Positions 46,283 to 62,244 of a stretch of DNA of 64,000 nt are shown here, in pieces. Where the stretch lies: contig JALLLS010000034.1 in the NCBI GenBank assembly GCA_025094145.1, positions 248,001 through 312,000 of the forward strand. Reading direction: 5' to 3'. Under the pieces are notes generated by a model. That model ran no database searches. It was not told the DNA's origin and was given only the letters and a program-made list of their open reading frames with translations. Numbering within the stretch: position 1 is the first letter of the stretch; each line of letters starts with the position of its first letter. The translations under genes and the position numbers were made by a program. Source of the stretch: Spinellus fusiger (Eukaryota; Mucoromycota; Mucoromycetes; Mucorales; Phycomycetaceae).

Positions 46283-47293
46283 AAGAAATCATACTCATAC
46301 GAGATATATAATCAATTAGATCTATTAAATAAGTATACATATAATGATACCAACCTAATACCTAATATTCTATGTACACTCAATGGCTTATTACTGTTCA
46401 ATGACAATATTGACTTTTTGAAATTAAATATTATAATTGTGTCTTTGTTGAGTATTTGTGTTAAAGTTGAAAATAACTTTGCAGGATACAATATCAATTA
46501 CAGACAGATTGGCTAGTTATTCTATTTTAATTAAATTAATTTGTACGTTTCTTGTGTCTATCAAGTTGATAGTTTTATCATTATAGTTATTTTACATACA
46601 TATCATCACAGTGCTTGTAAATAAGAAGTAACAGGGATTTTAATCTTCGAACCCACTCTACATATGATACAATCATTTATTTTGTCATATAATATATCAA
46701 AGGTACATTATATTTAGATACATCAGATAGAAGAATACTGTAATATTAACTACTAGACTATTAGATATAAAGTTTTATTAATTTAAATTACCATACTTAT
46801 TATCTATAAAGGGTTTGTACTTTTGCTCCATACTAGTAATCAGTTTGTTGACTGTTTCTATAGGTCTTTATCATTATTATAGAATAAAAGGTATGTCTTT
46901 GAATTCTGAAGAGTATCTCTCATCCAAGATATCCTGAAGATACTCGACTCAGCTCAGATCAAGGACTAATGAGAATCAGTTCTTTATGACTATGTTTTCT
47001 TTATTGATCTTCAAAATCACAGCTTCAAAAATAGAGTACTCCTCTCATTACGCTTTAAATATAAAAAGATGGATACTAAAAAAAGAAAAAGAAAAAAGAA
47101 AGAGTCTATACTTCTAGGCAAGACTATAACTGATAAATCAGGTAGTTGCTACAAGTTAAAAACTTTCATCTTGGCTATTTACTGTAGTTTTCTCAATCGA
47201 TTTACTATATAACTGAGTTTTAAAATAGAGAGTGTCCCTTCAGCACCAGTCACCACAAGTTACTGTTTTTTTCTTTGACATTGTACATTCACC
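46283..47293. other. AT-rich spacer
   Basis: No gene recognised. The first 60 bp match the 3' flank of the P450 pseudogene up to the Tc1 target TA. Confidence 0.5.
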
Positions 47294-48819
47294 ATGACAA
47301 CTTCTTTATCTCTGCATGTTGTGTTCCATGTACCACAAGGCATGTATTCCACACAAATAGTTCTCTATAAAGCCACAACAATTTAACTCAAGTATACATA
47401 ATTGAATATCTAATCTAATTGACATTATGCAATATTAGGTCTTGAATATATTGCTATTGCCGATATTAGGGAGTCATTAGAGTTCAAGTCTACAGAAAGT
47501 GTTTCTTATTCAAGCGAGCCCAACACGGGTCGAATACACTTAATGATCAGGACAACGACACCTTATGAATTCATTCAGAGCATAAAAACAGCCTCTTTAC
47601 TGAGTGTTTACAGTATTATGCTTGTTGTGTCTGAGGCCAAAATCCCCGAGAGTGTATTTCAAAACACTGAGCAAACTTGCGAGTTTATCAATCATATGAC
47701 CCTGAATGGCCAATGGAAGACAGCTTTAGAAACTACTCTGCTACTCATGGACAGCCAAAATCCAACCTTTCGGGCTAGTTTCCACAAAGGACAGTTGAAG
47801 CATAAAGTAAAATCACAGGAATTGGCAGGCTGCATTGGATATGCATTCTGTGAAGTCCATCCTGATTGGAAAGTAAAGTTAACTGACTATGACCAAGAAG
47901 TGATAGCACTCTGGTTCCATTCAAAAGAGAAATTAATTTTGGATCGACTGAATGTATCTCACGAAGCAAAAGACAAAGAAAATCCCGTAGTTATTTTAAT
48001 GGGTCTGACGATTCCTATCAAGGATCCCAAATATCGCAATCGTATTCATGTTGGAAGAACAAGTCTCAATACATGTATTGCCTACTGTCTAGTGAAGCTG
48101 GTCAATCCCCAGCCAGGACAAGTTATCCTTGATATGTGCTGTGGCACTGTATGTATTGAAATGCATGTAGTGTAGTGATTCATCCTCCGTTATATTAGGG
48201 CACCATTCCAATTGAAGGGGCATCTAAATATCCAGACACTCTATGGCTAGGAAGTGAAGGTAATGGATAAGTTCAAATGAGCTGTGTTGATCTAACACGA
48301 TGAATGTACAGTGAGACCAGATACATTGAGTCTCAAGGCAAAAGGCAACTTACAGTACTCTGGAATTAACAATGTGGAGCTTATGATGGGGGATGGACGT
48401 CGTCTATGTCTTCGAAAGGGATGTGTAGATACAGTTGTTTGTGGTGAGTTGTATTGCTTTATTAATTATTACATCCGCTAATTCCTTTGAGTATAATAGA
48501 CTGGCCTTGGGGTCTGCGTGAAGCATCTTATTCAGCCATTCAAAAGGTAGTCTATACACTCATTACTATTTTGTCATGTCCATGGTGCTAATGTCTTTAT
48601 CAGTTGTACCCAAAGTTTATAAAAGAGATCAGCAAAGTTCTGCCAACACATGGAAAAGCCTATATTGTCACTCAAGGGCTCAAGCTCATGAACAGAGTAC
48701 TTGCTTATCCATGGTGTATTGATATGTGGATAACAAATAATATTATTCCTATTACTATTGGTGGTTATGATGTCTATTTGTACATATTAACAAAAAAAAG
48801 AGATGCCACTACATGTTAA
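47294..48819 (+). CDS. THUMP-domain RNA methyltransferase (THUMPD2/3, Trm14-like)
   Basis: Exons 47294-47339, 47439-48148, 48199-48259, 48312-48443, 48500-48546 and 48604-48819 give 403 codons. The family methylates guanosine N2 in tRNA or U6 snRNA with S-adenosylmethionine. The N-terminal half is THUMP-like (SFHKGQLKHKVKSQELAGCI is the typical R/K-x-G-x-H-x-F-x-S segment). The Rossmann methyltransferase has motif I as DMCCGTGTIPIEG (about residues 247-259). The catalytic motif IV is DWPWG (317-321) where D/N-P-P/L-[FYW]-G is usual. The first intron starts with GC (CAAG|GCATGT). The alternative GT seven bases downstream gives an immediate stop. Which RNA it modifies cannot be read from sequence. 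Confidence 0.85.
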
Positions 48820-49250
48820 TTCTATGACACATGTAAATATACTTTGTACGTTTGTAATCATTCCCTAGCAAAGTAAACAGTGCACTATTTTTTTTTTAAA
48901 AAAAAACTTCTTTATGGATAAGAAGTCAGAAGAATATAAAGTATATTTACACTTGGATTTTTTTTTACCATAACATGCTTCTTCTTTGTTGAAGCAAAAC
49001 AAACAGATAGATAGAACAATCTAAATATACTCCATTGAATATAATGACCCATTAGCCTTCAAGAACGGGATACCCGAGGTGTCTTTTATCTGCTGTCTAT
49101 TCATAATAACACTTTGATCTTATCATGAATCTTTAGTCCTAAAGATAGTTAGCATCGCGCAAGAAATGAAGTGCAGATGTATTTTAAAGTGCTATATACA
49201 AAGAGTAAGAGTAAAAAGATATAATAAAAATATAAGTATTAGGCTATTTT
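48820..49250. other. Spacer between convergent genes
   Basis: 431 bp between the convergent THUMP-methyltransferase and MCM6 stops, with T-rich and A-rich tracts. No gene. Confidence 0.6.
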
Positions 49251-52794
<3,544 letters not shown>

Positions 52795-54479
52795 GATGAA
52801 CGTAGACGCGTAAACGACCCAGGAAGGAAAATAAAAATAAAAATAAATAAATAAATAAACAGGTACAATTGACGAGAACAAGGAAGAAGAGACTGTTTAT
52901 TTTGTATGTTTTTTTTTTCCCAATAGGAAATCGTCACGGCTCATTTTGACGCCCTGTTAGCCAACTTAGAAGTGGGCCGTGCATTGTTAGAATCATGTTT
53001 CTTGATAGAGAGAAGGGTATTTTCTTTAATAATAATAATAATAATAATTAAAGGAGGAGAAGGAAGAATGCACTGTATTTGTTGGTGTAATAAAATAAAA
53101 GATAAGAAATGTTGACTATTTTTACTGCTGTCCTTTTCTTTCTTTCTTTCTTTTTTGAATAGTAAAACGAGAGAAATCAAAGAGATCTGATTGGATAGAT
53201 AGATAGAATCCACAGTGGCAGAAGAGCCTTTGAGTTTTCACCCACAGTGCGTGACTCCTTCACTCTTAGAGAATAGCTTGGAGTAGATGGACCTACTGTT
53301 TCCTCTCTTTTAGTGGATCCACCTAGTAAACTGTGAGCCAATGAAATCACAAGGCAGACACCTCTCTTTTGTCTATCCACAAGAGTGCTAGTTTCCATAG
53401 GCTGTCTGTCTCCAATCAGCTCTTTTGCTTTGTTGAGTATAGAAAAGTGAGTTGGTATCGTTTTTCTTTTCATGGAAGGAGGCCTAAATCCCACCAGTAA
53501 CAATGCATGAAGCAATAGCAGAGAGAATACCTCCGTCAAGGCTATTGTTGTGGATCCCAGTCACACTCATCCACCATGCGACAGTTCCAGAGTGTTGTTC
53601 GAGTGCTATTTTATGTCTACTGTGGCCTAATTATTATTATTTTGTATGTTTTTTTTTTCATCATTCTCTTGTCTCTTTATATATTCCCTACACCCTCTCA
53701 AAGGTCTTCTCTGAAAGGCGTTTGGTGTTCTCCACCAAGACATGTGACACTTATCTATTCCAAATGGAGTGAACCATTGAATCCATTACATTTCCGACTA
53801 CCAACAAAGGAGACATTATGAATCACCGCCTCTGTCAAAGCATCTCCGATTCAAAGACAGAAACACACACACACACTCTCTTTTTTTTTTATTCCTTATC
53901 GGCTGGCTTTTTCTTTTTCTGCCAATAGAACACTGTATTCACACCCAAAGATTTTCTGGCTTTTAAGCGGTAATATCTTCTTCCTGTTACGTCACAATAA
54001 AAAAGTTCCTTTTTATGGAACAATGATTAAAATCAAAAGGTATCTAAATTATTATTTCTTTTTGTGGATACCTCAATATCAAATTGTATTATCAATAAAA
54101 TATATTGTTTATGAATAAAATTGTTTATTATAATAATGTAGCTAATACAATAGTATGACTATAGCTACTGCCCAAGTGCATTCTCCCATAGCAATAGAAT
54201 CCACAACCTAAAGGCTTTGTGCTTTATCCTTGGAAGATAGATAACTATGCTCAGGAGTCTACCCTAGACAGCCTAGACACCTTAGACAGTATGGAAGGAA
54301 GAATAGACCACCTGAGACTGACTTGAGAAAGAGTCTTAACTTATCTAATAACAGAAGAGTGTATTAGTAATAGTTTAATCAAGAGAGATAGTATGCTTAC
54401 CTTGTACTTAATACTTGTCTTGAGAAGAATTGGCTATGTATTATCTATTAGAAGAAGAGTCAGTGCTATGTCTTGTGGA
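52795..54479. other. Spacer with one unresolved minus-strand open frame
   Basis: MCM6 promoter region to about 52950, then (AAT)n at 53030-53048 and a CT-rich tract. The minus-strand frame 53177-53539 is open for 120 codons and has an internal ATG at about 53474 (MKRKTIPTHFSI). I tried to splice it to upstream minus-strand fragments near 53820 without a convincing model. Unknown whether coding. Confidence 0.4.
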
Positions 54480-55250
54480 ATACATTGAACTCAAGCTCAG
54501 ATGAAGACACTGCTTATCTTTTTATCACTAGAATAGCCTTTGATGGTGTCTATCACCTATTGTTTTTCTTTGTTAATAATGGCACATTACCTTGCTGAGT
54601 ATTTGAGTGTTAAGTTATATGGACAGTGTTGGAAATAACAAGAGGACGGGATTATCAAAACAAATAACTTTTCTTTCTCTATCCTATTGGTGTATTTATC
54701 TTAGCTTCAACTCATAAAATTCACAAGTCAAACAATTCACACTCTATTTGGCTTGAGCCTAAAGTCCAGTATTAGAAACAATACTTTGTAATCATTAAGT
54801 ACTATTGTTGAGAACAGTTACAATGAGTTAGTTGAAGTGATTACATTGAGAACAGTGTATTCATTTATTGAATCAATATTCATAAGTGAATTTGGTTCTA
54901 TTTTATGAGCAATGACCACTAGAGTTAATTCAGTGTGTTCTATAATACATCTTTCTTAAGCAGCATTACGCTGTAAATACTGTGGGCTTATGGATAACAT
55001 ATTATGTTAAACAATAAATGCAGTGACTGAGTTATAATATTAAGTGGATTCTTGTTCTATTTCTTGTCTTTGCAATTAAAAAGTATAGAATTAGCTGTAA
55101 AGTCAATCGTCACTGCTAAAACAGGTAAGTAGAGTTTGAAATAGCTCATCTAGACAGCGAAAAAGCCTTTTTAAACACATTAGCCAATCATATTAATATT
55201 GCGACCTTATTCTCAGGATATTTCCTTATATATCCCAAAAATCTTTGGGT
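54480..55250 (+). repeat. Dispersed repeat family A, copy 2
   Basis: A diverged copy of 15130-15890 in the same orientation. Shared blocks include AGTATTAGAAACAATACTTTG and AAGTGAATTTGGTTCTATTTT-like and TAAACACATTAGCCAATCAT-like segments. Its protein frame is broken by stops. Confidence 0.8.
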
Positions 55251-55530
55251 GTATAGGATTTACTTGGAGGAGGGGGGTAGTCACACATACACCACCACCA
55301 CCGCTTTTCGACTCCTCTCCTCGTTGTGAGTTTCCCAATATACTCTGAGAAAATGACATCCTTTTCTAGACCCTCTCTTTCTTTCCTAATACAAACCTTC
55401 CTTTAAGCGTCTTTTTTTTTTTCTTTCTTTCATTTTTCATCATTCTCTTACCGTCTTTCCTTGCCATTCCTTATCTTCTTGTCAACTTGAATAACTATTT
55501 CTTTGTGTTTCCTGTTTCTAAAAAACCGTC

Positions 55531-55842
55531 ATGGACTATCGTCTCGAGACATTAGAACACCAAACGGCCCCTGAGAGCACGCGAGGACTGTTCGATTCAC
55601 CCGAACAAAAGGTAGTAAGGTCTAGTCTTTGTTTTCTGCTGCAGACAAAAAGAACCTCTCTTTATTATTACTCTCTTTATTATCTATACGTCTGTCTATT
55701 TGAACTGTAGAACTCACACACACACCCACTTTATAAACCAACAGCCCATCATGAGAAACAGCTTGACAGACAAGCGACGGTCCTTCCATGTCTTTGGCCC
55801 GGGACTCGAAAGTACTCACCTCCGCCAGAGTCAGCCTTCATT

Positions 55843-55887
<45 letters not shown>

Positions 55888-58800
55888 CCAAGGCCAACGC
55901 GGACACCAACGTTCTCGGTCTGCTGTCACTTCTGATATGATCTCTAACCACGCAGGGCGTCGTACTTTTGGTCTTCAAACACTTACAGAAGAGCAGTCCA
56001 ATGAAGAGGCACTGAAGAAAGAGACAAACAAATCAGTCACTGTCGATTCACTGCAAACCATGATCAATACACTCAAGACACTCCCACCCATCAATAAGGA
56101 GGAGCCTCGACAAGGACACCGAAAACAACAGTCCATGTCGGCTCTGTCTTTTGGATCTGGAGTGCATAGCAAGCGCAATTCCTACAATGCCATGGGAGAT
56201 GCACAAAGTATGCTCCAGAACACTGTGCAGGAACTCCGTAATATTCCTGACAAGGCGGATCGTAGACGTAGTATGCGTTCTACTCATGGAGACATGGAGG
56301 ATGAATACTTGTCACGTGAAGCTGCTCTTGCTGAGGCAGAGGCTAAACTCATGGGGACATTTCCCAACACAGGCACGGGGTCGAGTGGTCTGGGTGGTCT
56401 GGGTGGTCTGGGTGGAATGAGTGGTCTGGGTGGCCTGAGTGGAATGAGTGGCCTGAACAGTCTGAACGGCCTGAATGGACTGGGCAGCCTGGGTGGAATG
56501 AGCGGAATGCATGGGTCGATGGGATCCATTGGGTCGATGGGACGCACGGACGACGCAAGAGGAGACCTGGGAGCAGGACGTCGCTTCTCAGAATCAGGCA
56601 CAGTGTCAGGTGGTCTGGACACCTCTTCCCTGATGAACACCACCAACAAACGCATGTCCCTACAGCTCCAGACAGTGTCAGAAGCAGGCGAAGACAATGG
56701 ACGCAGCCGCCGCATCCAGTTCAACAAGCCATTGAATTTGGCCGAAGACAAAAAGACCCACAGTCGCAGGTCCTCACGTAACTTTGATAATGACTGGAGA
56801 GCAAGCACTGGCTCAGCTACACCCTACTCACCCCGCTCCTCCCGTGCCTTTTTCAATCCTCTGGTGCCATTCACGCCCACACGTGTGAATTTTGGCAGGG
56901 ACGACACCAATCCTCATCAGCGCAGACCACTGTTTATTGCCCATTTGCCATTCTCAGCCCTCACCCCTCTTTTCAGGTCTCGTCAGTTGGTCCGTGGCAT
57001 GCTCAGAGTCAACAAACGCAATCGGAGTGATGCTTATGTGGCCTGTGAGGATCTTGATGCCGACATCTATGTGTGTGGTTCTCGTGATCGCAATCGTGCA
57101 TTGGAAGGCGATGTCGTTGCTATTCGATTGGTGGATGTGGACAAGATCCTAAGAGAGAAGAAAGAGAAAGAAGAAGCCAAACTGTCTCGCAACGGAGGAC
57201 AGGTCAAAGTACGTCAGCCAGATGAGGAAGATGAAGATGAGATTATCTTTGGTGGGGATGAGGATGTGGATACTGTCAAGCCAAAGTACTGTGGCGTTGT
57301 AGTGGCTATTCTTGAGAGAGCACAGAACCAAGTGTTCTCTGGTACTCTCACCTTGATGCGCCCCAACAACAAGCGTGCCCAGGAAGAAAAGGCAGCCGAG
57401 GAAGCAGGCCAAGACAGATCCCGAGAAGCACCCAGAATCGTGTGGTTCAAGGCCACAAACAAAAGAGTACCTCTGATCGCTATTCCCATTGAACAAGCAC
57501 CTACCGACTTTGTGGAGAAGAGCGAGTCTTATGTGGACCGTCTGTTTGTTGGTTCTATCAAGCGCTGGCCCATCACATCCTTGCATCCCTTTGGAACATT
57601 GGAGCATGAGCTGGGTCAAATCACTGACTTGTCTGTACAAACAATGGCGATATTGGCAGATAATAGTGTGACAGATGCCCCCTTCTCTGAACAGGTCATG
57701 CTGTGTCTTCCCCACACAGACACAGAGAGCCTCAGTGGAGAAGGACGCCGTGACATGCGTGGTGTGAATGTGTTTACACTGGGTCTTACTGCAGCCAAAG
57801 GTGGCCTTCTTGACAATGCTCTCTCCATTCAGAGACTCGGTGATGATACGTATGAAGTCGGTGTTCATGTCAGCGATGTCTCCTACTACATCAAGCCCCA
57901 CTCTCCCTTGGACAAGGAGGCCCGTACAAGAGCTGTGCGTGTTGAATTGATGCACAAGAGCGTCCCCATGGTGCCTCCTGAACTCACAAGCATCACCAGC
58001 CTCACTCCTCACCAGCCACGATACGCCTTCTCTGTCGTCTGGAAATTGAATTCCCAAGGAAAGGTACTCGATACTTGGTTCGGAAAGACCATTGTTGAGT
58101 CGTGTGCTGAGGTGTCCTTGGAACATGCTCAGGCTGTCCTGAATGACCAGCCCAGCCCAGTGGATCCCGCCATTGCCTCTGACCTGTGCACTCTCTATAC
58201 AATCGCAACTCATCTGCACGAGCAGCGTTCTGTTGAAGGAGCTCTCTCCATCAAGCCAGGTGAACTCGAATTCACGTACACTGGCAATAGTGTCCCTACC
58301 CACATTGGTCCACGCCAGGAACTGCCTGTGGCCACCGTCCTCAATGAATTCCATCTCATGGCCAACTGCTATGTTGCTCAGCGCATCACAAGCCATATGC
58401 CTGAACAAGCACTGCTGCGTCGCCATGCCTCTCCCCTTGAGCGCAAGGTTCGTGAACTACAAAACTACTGCCAACACTATCTTGGCGTGTCTCTCGATAC
58501 CTCCAGTGCAGGAGCCATTGAGCGTTCTGTAGAGGCCATTGAGGATCCTGAATTGCGTGGAGTTGTGTCGGTGATTCTTCTGAAGATCCTTCACCCACCA
58601 AAGTACTTTTGCACTGGTACACTGGATATTTCTAAATTTGAGCACTATGCCTCCAATGTTCCTCTGTATTGCCACTTTACAGATCCCAGCAGTCGTTTTG
58701 CTGACCTGATTGTCCATCGTCAGTTGGAGGCTGCTATTACAGACACACGCTTCTACCTGGACCGTGATACTGTTCAGAAGCTGGCCCAGCACTCCAATGT

Positions 58801-59434
58801 CAAGAAAGAAGCAGCCCTTTATGCTCGTGCACAGAGTAATCTGATGTTCCTTTCTCTTCACTTGAATGCCATTGCCCAGAAGAATCCAGACAATGTTGTT
58901 TATCACGAGGGCATTGTCGTGGCCGTGTTTGAGAATGCATTTGATGTTAGAGTACCTGATCTTAACATGGAGAAGCGTATTCATTTGATCAGTCTTCCCT
59001 TGAGACAGCGCTCTACTTTCCATGATGCCCAGCAAACACTGACTCTGTTCTGGAAAAGAGGCATTGACTCCTTCACTGGTGAACAGCGCCCATTGAGCAT
59101 GTCCGATGAGGACTATGATCTGGATGAAGAGGAAGAAGAGACATTGATTGACTTGGAGGATGAACCTGATTTTGGCATGTCCAGATTCTCCCACCTGTCT
59201 CTGCAGTCTGAGAACCACGGCTTCAATGCCATGTCAAAGTCAACCAAACGCATGTCCATGAACCGCACACACTTTTCCGACAATGCAAACCACAGTCTTG
59301 AGCAGGGTGTACAGACGATCAAAGCATTGGACAAGGTCCGGGTGATTATTACGATTGAAATGTTGCGTACACCTCCTTTGATCCGTGTTTTGGCTGCTAA
59401 TCCAACTGTGCGTAAAGGCGAGAATTTTGTATAA
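55531..59434 (+). CDS. SSD1: Ssd1-like translational repressor (inactive RNB-fold protein)
   Basis: Related proteins bind mRNA 5' regions, many for cell-wall proteins, and are controlled by the NDR kinase Cbk1. Two exons, 55531-55619 and 55711-59434, give 1270 codons. A start at the later ATG 55751 is possible. The N-terminus (residues about 30-380) is disordered, with poly-Gln from CAG/CAA repeats (55843-55890) and a Gly-Leu-Met-Ser repeat zone (about 56380-56550). Cold-shock domains follow: DADIYVCGSRDRNRALEGD, and KRWPITSLHPFGTLEHELG, which is diagnostic of Ssd1. The RNB fold follows (VGVHVSDVSYYIKPHSPLD). The RNB catalytic Asp cluster is degraded (AAKGGLLDNALS where xSKDxDDAL is expected), as is known for Ssd1. 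NDR-type sites HSKRNS and HSRRSS are present. Tail-to-tail with GRS1. Confidence 0.94.
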
Positions 59435-59789
59435 AACATATAAATAGTAACGAGTTGCTATTATATTATGTTTTATACAAAAGGTTCTTTTTTTTTCCTT
59501 TTCTCCTCACTTTTCCTCACTTTTCCTCGCTTTTCCTATCCTCTTCTTACGTTTGTTCTTTTATACATATATACGCATATTTATATCTATATATCTATAC
59601 TGTTTTCTTTGTTTATATCCTATTTTATACACCAATATCTTTTTGTTATTTTTGTATCGTACTAGTTCTTTCCATGATGAGTTGCAAAATCTCCCCTCTT
59701 TTTTTTTAATTATTCTTTCCTTTTGAATAAAGGCAAGCTATTAGAAGAAACTGCTGTAGTTTTAAAAAATATTAATAATATAGAGTTGC

Positions 59790-62244
59790 TTAATTGGAGT
59801 CTTCCTTGAGCAACTTGAGAATGTTCTCAAATGAATCACGGATTTGTTCAGTAGAGTCGCGGTAACGGAGAGTCACTGTGTTATCCTCTACTGTCTGGAA
59901 ATCAATAGTAATGGCAAATGGAATACCAAGCTCATCGTTGCGTGCATAGCGACGGCCAATGGAGGTCTTGCTGTCATCTGTACGGGTGGAGACACCGTTC
60001 TTACGGAGCTCACGGGAGAATTGGCTGACAAAAGGATCAAAGGCAGTGTTACCAGAGAGAGGCAAGAGACAGCACTTGAAAGGAGCAACAATCGATGGGA
60101 AAGAGAGAATATTGCGTGCTTCATCATCACCACGCACCCACCAGCTGTGTTCCAAGAGAGAGTAGAGAATACGACCAATACCAAAGGAAGGTTCAATGAC
60201 ATTGGGAGTGTATTCACGCACTAATAGCATCATCATCATAGAGTGAGTAAGCATTTCTTCTTCTCATCCTTACCATACTCAGTAGTAGTGCCAAGTTGGA
60301 TAGACACATCATCCTTGGTAATCTCAAATGTCTGGCCATCTGCTTCTACAGATGTACTGCCTTTGTTCTTGAGATCAGCCTCGAGCTTGATATAGCATTC
60401 ATCAGTGTAGCTCAACAATGCCTGCTCAACAGCCTTTGCACTCTTCTTGAACTTGGGACCAAATGTCTTCTTGTTGATTTCAACTTGCCATTTCTCAACC
60501 ACCAAAGGCTCAGCAAGCTGTTCACGGACAATCAACTTCTCCTTGGTACGGACAGAGTGAACTGTCAAGTCATAGGCAGAACGATCAGCACAGCCAACAC
60601 ACTCGATCCAACCCTAATAGAGCAAAATAAAAAACAAAATAAAAAACAAAATAAAAAAGAATCCACTATTAAGTCTAATGCCTTATCCCATGAAAGGCCA
60701 TCTCTTACATAACTGGTGTGGATTTCAGCATCCCAACAATCACAGGCATAATGAGCCATCTCGTTATCCATGTGTTGACGGAATCGGAGACGTTCACGCT
60801 TAATACCAATCTTCATCAGGAAGAGGTAGATACGAGCAATAAAGTAACCCAATGTCTCGTTATCAATGACTTTCTATTCTCACCGTGTGTTAGTCTATGA
60901 TTCAGATCCTGCTAAAGTGTCCTTACCTGAGCAACAGCCTCACCCACAGTCATCTCAATAGTCTCTGTTTTACCCTGCATCTGGACATGTTTGGAGAGAA
61001 GAACAATCTTCACATCCTTCACATCGTTAAAGTGCTTGTGGCTCTTGTTCTGAGGATCCACATAGTGTTCAATTTCGGCCATGGTGAATTCACTGGACAT
61101 GCACGTCTATTAGTCTATGGGATCTCAGGCATCCCAGGAGAACTAAGGGATAGAGAAGGCCTTACCGAACACGTAATAGGCCTGAGCGAGGACTGATCTC
61201 GTTACGGAAAGAACGTCCAACCTGAGCAGAGGCAAAGGGCATCTTGTCGTTGTTGAATTCAAGGAGTTTCTTAAAGTTAACAAACTGACCCTGGGCAGTC
61301 TCAGGACGCAAGAAGCTGTTATCCTTGGGTCAATTCACTTTCTATCCATGCCGTGTGCATTCATTACCCTTTCAATTGACCAGTAGGACCAATATTACTC
61401 TCAAACATCAAGTTGAATTCTTGGGGTGTGGATAGTTCATTGCCACTTTCAGGAGAACGAATGTCCATGGTCTTCATCAGATCAGCCAATTGCTCGCCAT
61501 TGTAGTTATCAATCTACTCTAGACGCGTAAGTGAACGTGTTGCCCGCCTCCTTTCCATCCATCCCACGAATGTACCTGAGCCAATGTCTCCTCATACAGC
61601 CGACGGTTCTCATCACTCAACTTCACAGCCACAACAGTACCCTTTTTCTTCTTGCTCTTGGGATCCTTGGCCTTTTCAGCCTCTGCATTGGCACTCGCCT
61701 CAGCAGCTACAGCAGCAGCACCCGCCTCGGCAGCACGGGCCTCACGGTCTCCCTGAAGACGGGCCTCAAGCACAGCCTCCACTACATGGTCTGCTCTGAA
61801 GATCTCGCCATTCTTAAGATCCTTGCACATCCAATCTGCGAACTTATCCACATGGCCAGAGGTCTTTAAGACATCATAGGTGGTCATAATAGATGTGTCC
61901 AGCTCAAGCATTTCCTCCTCCAATACGAAATGGTTGCGCCACACATTGATGATATTGTTCATCAGAGCACATCCCGACGGTCCATAGTCATAAAGACCAG
62001 CCACACCTTTCAAGTAGAGTGAGTTTCTCTCTCTCTCTCTCTCTCTTCTTTAACAGACAGAGAAACAGACGCGACAGGACTTACCACCGTAGATTTGGAA
62101 GGAGGGTGCATAGAAGAAGCGTCTTGTCACGAGTTGCTATAGTCTGTATAAGTCCATACGATCCCAACACAACACACTCATAATAGCACTGTTCTGTGTG
62201 CACGTTACTTCAAGAGCGGGTCTATCAAAAGGTTTGGCAGCCAT
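59790..62244 (-). CDS. GRS1: Glycyl-tRNA synthetase (class II, alpha2)
   Basis: Charges tRNA-Gly for cytosolic and usually also mitochondrial translation. Exons 62244-62209, 62136-62085, 62006-61576, 61513-61368, 61315-61166, 61092-60927, 60873-60709, 60613-60274 and 60220-59790 give 638 codons. N-terminal conserved [14 protein letters not shown] and [15 protein letters not shown]; an Ala/Glu/Lys-rich insert (about residues 95-150); [10 protein letters not shown]; motif 2 FRNE (258-261); motif 3 GIGR (509-512); then the anticodon-binding domain with [16 protein letters not shown]. No mitochondrial targeting extension is visible before the ATG: an in-frame TAA occurs nine codons upstream. Any mitochondrial form must come from another start or gene. 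Confidence 0.96.

Noticed and set aside
53177..53539. Minus-strand gene next to MCM6 (briefly considered an exosome RNase-PH subunit)
   Set aside because: The weak resemblance needed three different frames and non-consensus splices; kept only as an unresolved open frame.
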